Assembly (NCBI RefSeq): GCF_020010925.1
Contig: NZ_JAGJBZ010000002.1
Location: 2,852,001 to 2,916,000, forward strand
DNA: 64,000 bases
Source: Streptomyces griseiscabiei
GTDB taxonomy: Bacteria > Actinomycetota > Actinomycetes > Streptomycetales > Streptomycetaceae
Direction of reading: 5' to 3'
Positions 7,191-13,774 of this stretch are shown here, one piece after another (the stretch's first letter is position 1; every line of letters begins with the position of its first letter). The notes below the pieces were generated by a model. The model had not been told where the DNA came from and made no database searches. It saw nothing but the letters and a program-made list of their open reading frames with translations. Position numbers and translations under genes: made by a program.

Positions 7191-8567
7191 CTAACCCAGC
7201 GGAGCGCTCCCGCTCTCCCGCAGCATGTCCTCACGCTCGACGATCTTCACGCGCTCCCGGCCCTGCGGCTCACCCAGCGCCTTCTCCGCCGCGTCGAGCC
7301 TGTACCAGCCCTCCCACGTCGTGAAGCGCACGTTCCGCTCCGCGAAGAAGGCGTCCACGGCCTCCGGGGCGGGCGCGGACGGCTCGTGCAGCCGGCCGTT
7401 CGCGAAGTCGTCCAGGAGGTTGGAGACGGTCTCGTTGGCGTCGCCCTTGGTGTGCCCGATGAGGCCCACCGGACCGCGCCGGATCCAGCCGGTGACGTAC
7501 GTCGACTGCAGATGCGCGCCGGTCTCCTCGATGACCCGGCCGCCCTCGTCCGGGACGGTGCCCGAGTCGACGTCCCAGGGCAGCTTGGGCAGCTTGTCCG
7601 AGAGGTAGCCGACCGCGCGGTAGACGCCGGTGACGTCCCAGTCTTTGAACTCGCCGGTGCCCTTGACGTTGCCGGTGCCGTCGAGGGCGGTGCGCTCGGT
7701 GCGCAGGCCGACGACCTTGCCGTCCTCGCCGAGGATCTCGGTGGGCGACTCGAAGAAGTGCAGGAACAACTTGTGCGGGCGGTCGCCGGTGTCGCGGATC
7801 GCCCAGTTCTCCAGGGTCTTCGCGACCATGTCGGCCTGCTTGTTGCCGCGTCGGGTCGCGATCGAGCCCTCGTCGTAGTCGATGTCCTCGGGGTCGACGA
7901 TGACCTCGATGTTGGGGGAGTGGTCCAGCTCCCGCAGCTCCATCGGGGAGAACTTCGCCTGCGCCGGGCCGCGGCGCCCGAAGACGTGCACCTCCAGCGC
8001 CTTGTTGGCCTTGAGGCCCTCGTGGACGTTGGCCGGGATCTCGGTCGGCAGCAGCTCGTCGCCGGTCTTGGCGAGGATCCGGGCCACGTCGAGCGCCACG
8101 TTGCCGACACCGAGGACGGCGACCTTCTCGGCCTCCAGGGGCCAGGTGCGCGGGACGTCCGGGTGGCCGTCGTACCAGGAGACGAAGTCGGCCGCGCCGT
8201 AGGAGCCGTCGAGGCCGATGCCGGGGATGTCGAGCGCGCGGTCGGCCGTGGCACCGGTGGAGAAGATCACGGCGTCGTAGAACGCGCGCAGATCGTCCAG
8301 GTTGATGTCCGTCGGGTAGTCGACATTGCCGAAGAGGCGGATCTGCGGCTTGTCGAGCACCTGGTGGAGGGCGGTGATGATGCCCTTGATGCGGGGGTGG
8401 TCGGGGGCCACGCCGTAACGGATCAGTCCGAACGGGGCGGGCATCCGCTCGTAGAGGTCGATGGAGACACCGGGCTCGGTGGCCACGTCGGACTTCAGCA
8501 GCGCGTCGGCGGCGTAGATCCCGGCGGGTCCGGCTCCGACAATGGCTACCCGCAGAGGGCGGGGCAT
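7191..8567 (-). CDS. fprA: Ferredoxin-NADP+ reductase, FprA/adrenodoxin-reductase type
   Basis: The protein has 458 residues. It has an FAD-binding GxGPAG motif (VAIVGAGPAGIYAADAL) at the N-terminus, GLIRYGVAPDHPRIK, an NAD(P)-binding GVGNVALDVARIL, GRRGPAQAKF, and the C-terminal GWIRRGPVGLIGHTKGDANET typical of FprA-like enzymes. It moves electrons between NADPH and ferredoxin, for example to supply cytochromes P450 or Fe-S assembly. The start at 8567 has AGGGAA upstream and gives the usual length; a frame 14 codons longer exists but lacks a good ribosome-binding site. A DtxR/IdeR-type iron box lies about 50 bp upstream, so expression is probably repressed by iron. Confidence 0.92.
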   Translation of the reverse strand: MPRPLRVAIVGAGPAGIYAADALLKSDVATEPGVSIDLYERMPAPFGLIRYGVAPDHPRIKGIITALHQVLDKPQIRLFGNVDYPTDINLDDLRAFYDAVIFSTGATADRALDIPGIGLDGSYGAADFVSWYDGHPDVPRTWPLEAEKVAVLGVGNVALDVARILAKTGDELLPTEIPANVHEGLKANKALEVHVFGRRGPAQAKFSPMELRELDHSPNIEVIVDPEDIDYDEGSIATRRGNKQADMVAKTLENWAIRDTGDRPHKLFLHFFESPTEILGEDGKVVGLRTERTALDGTGNVKGTGEFKDWDVTGVYRAVGYLSDKLPKLPWDVDSGTVPDEGGRVIEETGAHLQSTYVTGWIRRGPVGLIGHTKGDANETVSNLLDDFANGRLHEPSAPAPEAVDAFFAERNVRFTTWEGWYRLDAAEKALGEPQGRERVKIVEREDMLRESGSAPLG

Positions 8568-8617
8568 GTTCAGGTTCCCTTCGAGCGGAGACAAGCGACT
8601 CGACGGCAACCCTAAAC

Positions 8618-8636
8618 TAAGGTAACCCTTACCAGG
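8618..8636. promoter_or_regulatory. Iron box (DmdR/IdeR/DtxR-type operator) upstream of fprA
   Basis: TAAGGTAACCCTTACCAG contains the dyad TAAGG-N4-CCTTA and agrees with 12 of 15 defined positions of TNAGGTNAGNCTNACCTNA as I align it. It lies 51-69 bp upstream of the fprA start, where a repressor would cover the promoter. It is also 87-140 bp upstream of the divergent gene at 8759, which might share control. Confidence 0.65.
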
Positions 8637-8758
8637 TACACGGGTCGGGTCTATGACCTCATAAAGCGATCTTATGCCATCCGGGGGAATGTCCGGACGT
8701 CAGGGGGAGCCGCCTCCGCGATGTGTTTGACGGGGCGGTGAACGGCAACGCGGTTTCC

Positions 8759-9211
8759 ATGAATCGACCGAACAGGCAACCGAACGACAACTCCGCGTCC
8801 GCCGAGACGGCCGCGGCCAAGGCCCGCCGGACCGCCGGCAAGGCGACGGCACCGGCCACCGACGGCGCGAAGACCGCCGCGATCAAGGTGGACGACGCGG
8901 CGGCGTCGACCAAGGCCGGCGCCGGACACGCGGCCGACGCGACCAAGCGGGCCGCGGACGGCACCAGCGCCGCCGTGCACAGTGCGGTCAAGGGCGTCGA
9001 GGCGGGCCGTCAGGCGGTCGTCCAGGCTTCCGGGCAGGTGGCCGCCGGCGCGAAGACGGCCATGACCGTCATCGCCCACCGCAAGCTCGTCGCCGCCGGA
9101 GTGGGCGCGGGGTTGACCGCCCTGACCGCCGCCTCGTACGCGGTCGGCCGACGCTCGGGCCGCCAGGTCCACGGGGGCCCGCTCACCCGGCTCACCGGTG
9201 GCCGGATCTGA
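8759..9211 (+). CDS. Small Ala/Lys-rich protein with one C-terminal membrane segment, hypothetical
   Basis: The protein has 150 residues from ATG 8759 (MNRPNRQPNDNSASAETA). An in-frame GTG at 8723 would add 12 residues and has GGGGGAG 13 bp before it, so the start is unsure. Residues 15-100 are low-complexity Ala/Lys/Asp/Thr, probably one long amphipathic helix like histone-H1-like or apolipoprotein-like proteins. A hydrophobic helix near the C-terminus (LVAAGVGAGLTALTAASYAV) precedes a basic tail. No enzymatic motif is seen. It could be a membrane-tethered nucleoid or membrane-organising protein, but nothing proves this. It ends at a strong bidirectional terminator. Confidence 0.7.
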   Translation: MNRPNRQPNDNSASAETAAAKARRTAGKATAPATDGAKTAAIKVDDAAASTKAGAGHAADATKRAADGTSAAVHSAVKGVEAGRQAVVQASGQVAAGAKTAMTVIAHRKLVAAGVGAGLTALTAASYAVGRRSGRQVHGGPLTRLTGGRI

Positions 9212-9220
9212 CGCGCGCAC

Positions 9221-9255
9221 GGGGGTCGTCCGGCACGAGCCGCCGGACGACCCCC
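9221..9255. terminator. Strong bidirectional terminator
   Basis: GGGGGTCGTCCGGC (9221-9234), a 7-nt loop, and its perfect complement at 9242-9255 form a 14-bp stem between the convergent genes ending at 9211 (+) and 9266 (-). Confidence 0.85.
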
Positions 9256-9265
9256 GGCCGGCTTC

Positions 9266-10249
9266 CTACCAGCGGCCTTCCACCTGCTCCTTGATCCGGC
9301 GGTCGTACAGCTCCCGGATCGCCGTGAGCGTCTCGCCGGACAGCTCCGGCAGCGCCGCGGCGGCCGCGTTGGCGCGGGCCTGCTCCGGCGTACGGGCGCC
9401 CGGGATGACCGTCGTGACCCCCGGCAGCTGGACGATCCAGCGCAGCGCCAGCTGGGCCGCGGTGTACCCCTCGGGAGCGAGCGCGGCGAACTCGACGGCC
9501 GCCTCGACCCCCGTGCCGTAGTCGACGCCGGAGAAGGTCTCGCCCTGGTCGAAGGACTCGCCGTGCCGGTTGTAGGTGCGGTGGTCGTTCTCCGCGAACA
9601 CCGTGTCCTTCGTGTACTTGCCCGACAGCAGCCCCGAGGCCAGCGGCACCCGCGCGATGATCGCGACGCCCGCCTTCTCGGCCGCCGGGAGGACGTCGAG
9701 GAGCGGCTTCATCCGGAACGGGTTGAGGATGATCTGCACGCTCGCCACGTTCGGCCGGGCGATCGCCGTCAGCGCCTCGGCGCAGGTCTCCACACTCACC
9801 CCGTACCCGGCGACGCGCTCCTCCTCGACCAGGGTGTCCAGGGCGTCGAACACCTCGTCCGAGGAGTACACCGGCGTGGGCGGGCAGTGCAGCTGGACCA
9901 GGTCGAGGCGGTCCACCCCGAGGTTGCGGCGGGACCGGTCGTTCCAGGCCCGGAAGTTGTCGAGGACGTAGTTCTCGGGGATCTGCTCCATGCGACGGCC
10001 CATCTTCGTCGCGATGAACACATGCAGGTCGGGCCTGCTCCGCAGGAACGTGGCGATGGTCTGTTCGCTGCGTCCGTCGCCGTAGACGTCCGCCGTGTCG
10101 AAGAAGGTCACCCCCGACTCGGCCGCCGCCTCCAGCACCGCGAGGGCTTCCGTGTCGTCGACGTCTCCCCAGTCGGCGCCCAGCTGCCAAGTGCCGAGAC
10201 CGACCACGGACGCGTGCTGACCCAACCTACCGAATGCGCGTTCTTCCAT
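9266..10249 (-). CDS. Aldo/keto reductase
   Basis: The protein has 327 residues with the complete catalytic tetrad of the family: D51 and Y56 (FFDTADVYGDGRSE), K82 (FIATKMGR) and H121 (LVQLHCPP). It should be a cytoplasmic (beta/alpha)8-barrel NADPH-dependent reductase of aldehydes or ketones. The C-terminal cofactor-binding region TTVIPGARTPEQARANA is also typical. The physiological substrate cannot be told from sequence. It follows the DUF1152 gene by 29 bp in the same direction, so the two may share a transcript. The start (MEERAFGRLGQHASVVGLGT) matches the family's N-terminus. Confidence 0.9.
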   Translation of the reverse strand: MEERAFGRLGQHASVVGLGTWQLGADWGDVDDTEALAVLEAAAESGVTFFDTADVYGDGRSEQTIATFLRSRPDLHVFIATKMGRRMEQIPENYVLDNFRAWNDRSRRNLGVDRLDLVQLHCPPTPVYSSDEVFDALDTLVEEERVAGYGVSVETCAEALTAIARPNVASVQIILNPFRMKPLLDVLPAAEKAGVAIIARVPLASGLLSGKYTKDTVFAENDHRTYNRHGESFDQGETFSGVDYGTGVEAAVEFAALAPEGYTAAQLALRWIVQLPGVTTVIPGARTPEQARANAAAAALPELSGETLTAIRELYDRRIKEQVEGRW

Positions 10250-10278
10250 GGCGTCAGTCTGTCACCTGTTCCCCGTGG

Positions 10279-10956
10279 TCAATGAGGGAAGGCACGCGGT
10301 GGGCGCTGCCGGGGCAGCTCGTCCCGGAACTCCGCGACGACCGAGCTGATCTGCCGCGTCAGTTCCGTCTTCTCCAGCCGGTCGAGATAGAGGTTGCGCC
10401 GGGCGAGCCCCACCGCGTCCACACCGAAGCCCAGGCAGGCCACGAGCCGCTCCGGTATCCCGTCGAGACCGGCGACGGCACCCAGGCTCGCCATGTCCTC
10501 CTCCGGTGTGCCGAGCCCGTGCTCGTCCCCGCGCATCAGGATGTCGGTGCCGCCGTCCACCAGCACGACGGCGTCCACCCCGCCCAGATGCCCGATCAGC
10601 GCGCGATAGGCCGCCCGCAGGGGCGCCACACCGGTGCGGGACAGCGCGTACACCGTGGCGGGCTGCCCGTGCAGGTCCAGCCACTGAGCGAGCGCGCGCT
10701 CGGGGAAGTAGTCGCCCCGGAACGTGGTCGTCGGCCCGATGGCCGCGACGTCCTGCTCCACCCACACGTCCAGGCTCAGACCGTGGAGATCGGCGAAGGA
10801 GAGGTTGGCGAGATGGACCTCCTTGCCCGCCGACCGCAGGGCGAGGGCCAGCGGCAGACCGGCGTAGACGTCGAAACCGCCACCGGCGCCGGCGATGAGA
10901 ACGCGCCGCGCGTCGCGCAGGCGCGTGAAGAACGGGGGCTGCTGGAGAGAGAACAC
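10279..10956 (-). CDS. DUF1152-family protein, shorter than usual
   Basis: The protein has 225 residues. The N-terminal two thirds match DUF1152 as I know it: PPFFTRLRDARRVLIAGAGG, FDVYAGLPLALAL, then VLVDGGTDILMRGDEHGLGTPEEDMASL and LVACLGFGVDA. Family members are usually about 300 residues. Here the sequence after GFGVDA becomes a short unrelated charged helix (LYLDRLEKTELTRQISSVVA) and stops, so the usual second half is missing. It may be a natural short subfamily or an old truncation. The glycine-rich N-terminus suggests nucleotide or sugar-phosphate binding, but no activity is established. It is divergent from the alpha/beta-hydrolase gene and upstream of the aldo/keto reductase. Confidence 0.75.
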   Translation of the reverse strand: MFSLQQPPFFTRLRDARRVLIAGAGGGFDVYAGLPLALALRSAGKEVHLANLSFADLHGLSLDVWVEQDVAAIGPTTTFRGDYFPERALAQWLDLHGQPATVYALSRTGVAPLRAAYRALIGHLGGVDAVVLVDGGTDILMRGDEHGLGTPEEDMASLGAVAGLDGIPERLVACLGFGVDAVGLARRNLYLDRLEKTELTRQISSVVAEFRDELPRQRPPRAFPH

Positions 10957-11017
10957 CGGGGGAAGCTAGCAAGGCCACGGGTGGGACGCGCGCGATTTAC
11001 GGGGGCCGGACGACCCG

Positions 11018-11036
11018 TTACCGTACCGGTCAGTAA
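11018..11036. promoter_or_regulatory. Imperfect palindrome, candidate TetR-type operator
   Basis: TTACCGTACCGGTCAGTAA is centred on ACCGGT, with TTAC and GTAA outer arms and one extra base in the left arm. It lies in the 130-bp divergent region between the DUF1152 and alpha/beta-hydrolase genes, 51 bp before the hydrolase start. Four tandem CCGGA units (11047-11066) follow it. No TetR gene is adjacent in the window. Confidence 0.4.
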
Positions 11037-11086
11037 CCGGATGGATCCGGACCGGACCGGACCGGACCGCACCGCAGGAGGCCCCC

Positions 11087-11869
11087 ATGCCGCAGCTCGA
11101 AGTCGACGGCGCCGCGCTGACGTACGACGACGAGGGCCCCTGCGACGGCGACGGCGTGCCCCTGGTGTTCATCCACGGCTGGACCGCGAACCGGCACCGC
11201 TGGGACCACCAGCTCGCGCACTTCTCGGCGAAGCGGCGCGTGATCCGGCTCGATCTGCGCGGGCACGGCGAGAGCCGCGGGGCCGGGGTGCGCACGATCG
11301 GGGAACTGGCGCGGGACGTGCTCGCCCTCCTCGACCATCTGGAGGTCGAGCGGTTCGTCCTCGTCGGCCACTCCATGGGCGGCATGATCTCCCAGACCAT
11401 CACCCTCGCCCACCCCGAGCGGGTGGAGCGCCTGGTGCTCGTCAACTCCATCGGCCGTATGACCTACAGCCGGGGCCGCGGCCTGCTGATGGCGGCCTCC
11501 ACCCGTGTCCCGTTCAAGCTGTTCGTCGCCGCCAACATCCAGCGGGCCTTCGCCCCCGGCTACCCCCGCGAGGAGATCCGGGAGTACATCCGCGCCTCGG
11601 CCGCCACCCCGCGCGAGGTCGTGATGACCCTGTACGGGGCCATGCGCGCCTTCGACGTCCTCGACCGCCTCGGCGAGATCAGCACCCCCACCCTCCTCGT
11701 GCACGGCTACCACGACATCCAGCTGCCCGTCTCCCAGATGCTCCGCATGGCCAAGGCCTGCCAGGACGCCGAGGTCCGCATCCTGGACGCCGGTCATGAA
11801 CTCCCCGTGGAGAAGCCGGCGGAGCTGACCGCCACCCTCGACCGCTTCCTGACCGGCGTCCGAGCCTGA
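11087..11869 (+). CDS. Alpha/beta-fold hydrolase
   Basis: The protein has 260 residues, with a start at 11087 after the ribosome-binding site GCAGGAGG. It shows the canonical fold: oxyanion-hole HG (VFIHGWTANRHRWD), RLDLRGHGES, nucleophile elbow GHSMGG with S96, a late acidic residue in VHGYHDIQLPV and catalytic His in DAGHELPVEKP. There is a helical lid of about 50 residues between. There is no signal peptide, so it is cytoplasmic. The likely chemistry is hydrolysis of an ester, lactone or C-C bond. The sequence does not decide the substrate. Confidence 0.9.
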   Translation: MPQLEVDGAALTYDDEGPCDGDGVPLVFIHGWTANRHRWDHQLAHFSAKRRVIRLDLRGHGESRGAGVRTIGELARDVLALLDHLEVERFVLVGHSMGGMISQTITLAHPERVERLVLVNSIGRMTYSRGRGLLMAASTRVPFKLFVAANIQRAFAPGYPREEIREYIRASAATPREVVMTLYGAMRAFDVLDRLGEISTPTLLVHGYHDIQLPVSQMLRMAKACQDAEVRILDAGHELPVEKPAELTATLDRFLTGVRA

Positions 11870-11918
11870 GCCTGAGCGCCGGGACCGAGCCTCGGTCCGA
11901 GTCACGGTCCGAGTCCGG

Positions 11919-12716
11919 TCACACCGCTTCGGGCGAGCGCGGCTTCCCCCGGCCCGGCGGACCGCCGAGGGCGCGCAGCCACCCGGCCACGGCATCGACG
12001 ACCGCCCGGGTCCGGGACAGCCGGCCGATGTCCGCGGCCAGGGACAGGGCCGCGCCCGTCCAGGCGAAGCCGAACGACCACACGGACAGCCATTCGCACA
12101 GGTACAGGGGCGTGATCAGCCAGTCGTCGCCCACCTTCGTGGCCGCCGCCGCGGCGGCCAGCGCCATGAAGACGAGGATCAGCACACCGGCGACGAGATA
12201 GGGACGGCGCGCGTACGGCCGGTCCTTGATGCCGGGCGCGCCGTACATGAAGAGGCAGAAGGCCGCCATCGCCGTCAACAGGGCGACGGCGAACACCTGG
12301 TGGAACACGGAGACGGTCTGCTGGCCCGCGTCGCCCCCGGCCCCCGGCGCGGTGGGGAAGAGGGCGACGCCGAGCGCGCAGGCTCCGGCGATCGTGCCGA
12401 GGACGTCGTTGAACCTGTTGAAGCGGTAGACGATCAGGAAGATCCCGAGGGCGCACAGCGCGCCGACGAAGATGTCCCGGGTGCTCGTGTAGTACGAGCC
12501 GCTCATCGAACCGGGCCAGGCGTCCTCCCCGGTCCGCCCGGCGATCCGCGCCGCGATCCAGTTGCCGGCCGGCAGCGCCAGGGGCAGCCCGACGCCGATG
12601 ACGCCGACCCCCAGGCGCAGCCGCATGACCGTCCGGGCGTCCTGATCCTTCTTCTGGGCCGCCACCCTGCGCCGCAGGGGCTCGGCGGCGCTCCCGTCCG
12701 CTGCGCTCACGGGCAC
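11919..12716 (-). CDS. Multi-pass membrane protein, unknown function
   Basis: The protein has 265 residues with about six hydrophobic segments (GVGVIGVGLPLALPAGNWIA, DIFVGALCALGIFLIVY, VLGTIAGACALGVALF, FAVALLTAMAAFCLFMYG, YLVAGVLILVFMALAAAAAA, FGFAWTGAALSLA). Basic N- and C-termini predict both ends in the cytoplasm. The loop SMSGSYYTSTRDIFVG resembles DUF998-like membrane proteins, but I am not sure of the family. A perfect 14-bp palindrome lies about 50 bp upstream of its start and could be its operator. It is convergent with the hydrolase gene. Confidence 0.75.
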   Translation of the reverse strand: MPVSAADGSAAEPLRRRVAAQKKDQDARTVMRLRLGVGVIGVGLPLALPAGNWIAARIAGRTGEDAWPGSMSGSYYTSTRDIFVGALCALGIFLIVYRFNRFNDVLGTIAGACALGVALFPTAPGAGGDAGQQTVSVFHQVFAVALLTAMAAFCLFMYGAPGIKDRPYARRPYLVAGVLILVFMALAAAAAATKVGDDWLITPLYLCEWLSVWSFGFAWTGAALSLAADIGRLSRTRAVVDAVAGWLRALGGPPGRGKPRSPEAV

Positions 12717-12764
12717 CTCCTCACCGGGACGCGCGAGGCGAAGGCGAGCCCGCCACCGGACGAT

Positions 12765-12778
12765 GTCCGATATCGGAC
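12765..12778. promoter_or_regulatory. Perfect 14-bp palindrome, candidate operator
   Basis: GTCCGATATCGGAC is its own reverse complement. It lies 48 bp before the start of the membrane-protein gene (12716, minus strand), a typical operator position. The rest of the 145-bp gap has two GCGAACGGGAC direct repeats (near 12795-12817) and a hairpin that ends the oxidoreductase gene. Confidence 0.45.
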
Positions 12779-12821
12779 GAACGCAAACCCGAACGCGAAC
12801 GGGACGCGAACGGGACGCGGG

Positions 12822-12850
12822 CCCGGGGCAACCCCCGGCCCCGCCCCGGG
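12822..12850 (-). terminator. Terminator-like hairpin after the Gfo/Idh/MocA gene
   Basis: CCCGGGGC (12822-12829) pairs with GCCCCGGG (12843-12850) across a 13-nt loop, 12 bp beyond the stop of the minus-strand oxidoreductase gene. Confidence 0.55.
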
Positions 12851-12861
12851 AGTCGCCCAGG

Positions 12862-13749
12862 TCAGCCCGTCAACTTCCCCTCCGCGTCGACCAGTAGCTC
12901 CGTCACCCTGAGCGCGAACGCGGCGTCGCACGGATGCGCACGCCCGGTACGGGCCGCCGCCAACAGCGCGTCCCCCGCCCGTACGAGAGCCGGTACGGCA
13001 CCTTCGTCGGTCGTGGGCAGTACGGTCGTCCCGGCCCGGCCGCGCAGCTCCACCGTGGTGCCGGACGCCGCGGGCGGGGCGGTCAGGCTGAGGGTGAGCG
13101 TGCTGGACGCCCCGCCGGTGTGCAGCAGGACCAGATGGACCGTGTCCCCCGGCCCGCGCACGGCGGCGGCCACCTTCTCCACGTCCCCGAGGATCGGCAG
13201 CAGCACGGACAGGGCGTGCGGGCCCACGTCCCACAGGCCGCCCTTCTCCCGCCGCCACGGCGAGTCCGCGAAGGGGCTGTCGCTCTCGTCGTCGAACAGC
13301 GACCCGAACCACTCCGCACGACCGGTGAACCAGCCGTCGTGGGAGGCCTGTTCGGTGATCCACGCGTCGATCGCGGTCTGGAACCGGGCGGTGAAGAACA
13401 CGACGGAGGCGACTTGGGCCTCCTCGACCGCCTTGACGACGGCCCGGCCCTCCTCCACGTCCGTCGACAGCGGTTTGTCCAGCAGCAGATGGCAGCCCGC
13501 CCGCGCGGCCCGCGCCGCGAGCGGTGCCTGCACGGACGGCGGCAGCGCCACGGCGACCGCGTCCACATCGGCGAACAGGGCGTCCACGTCCTTGTAGACG
13601 GGCAGCCCGCCGTGCCGGGCGGCCAGTGCCTCGGCCGCCTCCGGGCGCCTGCCCCACACCCCCGCGAAGTCCAGCTCCTGGTGCGCGCTCAGCGCGGGGG
13701 CGTAGGCCATCTCGGCCCACGGTCCGGTTCCGAGCAGTCCGATACGCAT
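12862..13749 (-). CDS. Gfo/Idh/MocA-family NAD(P)-dependent oxidoreductase
   Basis: The protein has 295 residues from ATG 13749 (MRIGLLGTGPWAEMAYAPAL), with GAGGAGAG as ribosome-binding site. A frame six codons longer would start with TTG inside that site, so I reject it. The N-terminal Rossmann motif GLLGTGPW, the conserved LLDKPLSTDVEEG containing the EKP-like Lys, and a C-terminal alpha/beta domain (GLWDVGPHALSVLLPI) define the family. Members oxidise or reduce sugars, inositols or other hydroxyl compounds with NAD(P). It is shorter than the usual 330-380 residues. Its start is 26 bp from the stop of the sensor phosphatase gene on the same strand. Confidence 0.87.
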   Translation of the reverse strand: MRIGLLGTGPWAEMAYAPALSAHQELDFAGVWGRRPEAAEALAARHGGLPVYKDVDALFADVDAVAVALPPSVQAPLAARAARAGCHLLLDKPLSTDVEEGRAVVKAVEEAQVASVVFFTARFQTAIDAWITEQASHDGWFTGRAEWFGSLFDDESDSPFADSPWRREKGGLWDVGPHALSVLLPILGDVEKVAAAVRGPGDTVHLVLLHTGGASSTLTLSLTAPPAASGTTVELRGRAGTTVLPTTDEGAVPALVRAGDALLAAARTGRAHPCDAAFALRVTELLVDAEGKLTG

Positions 13750-13774
13750 GTGCAGGTCTCTCCTCAAACTGCCC

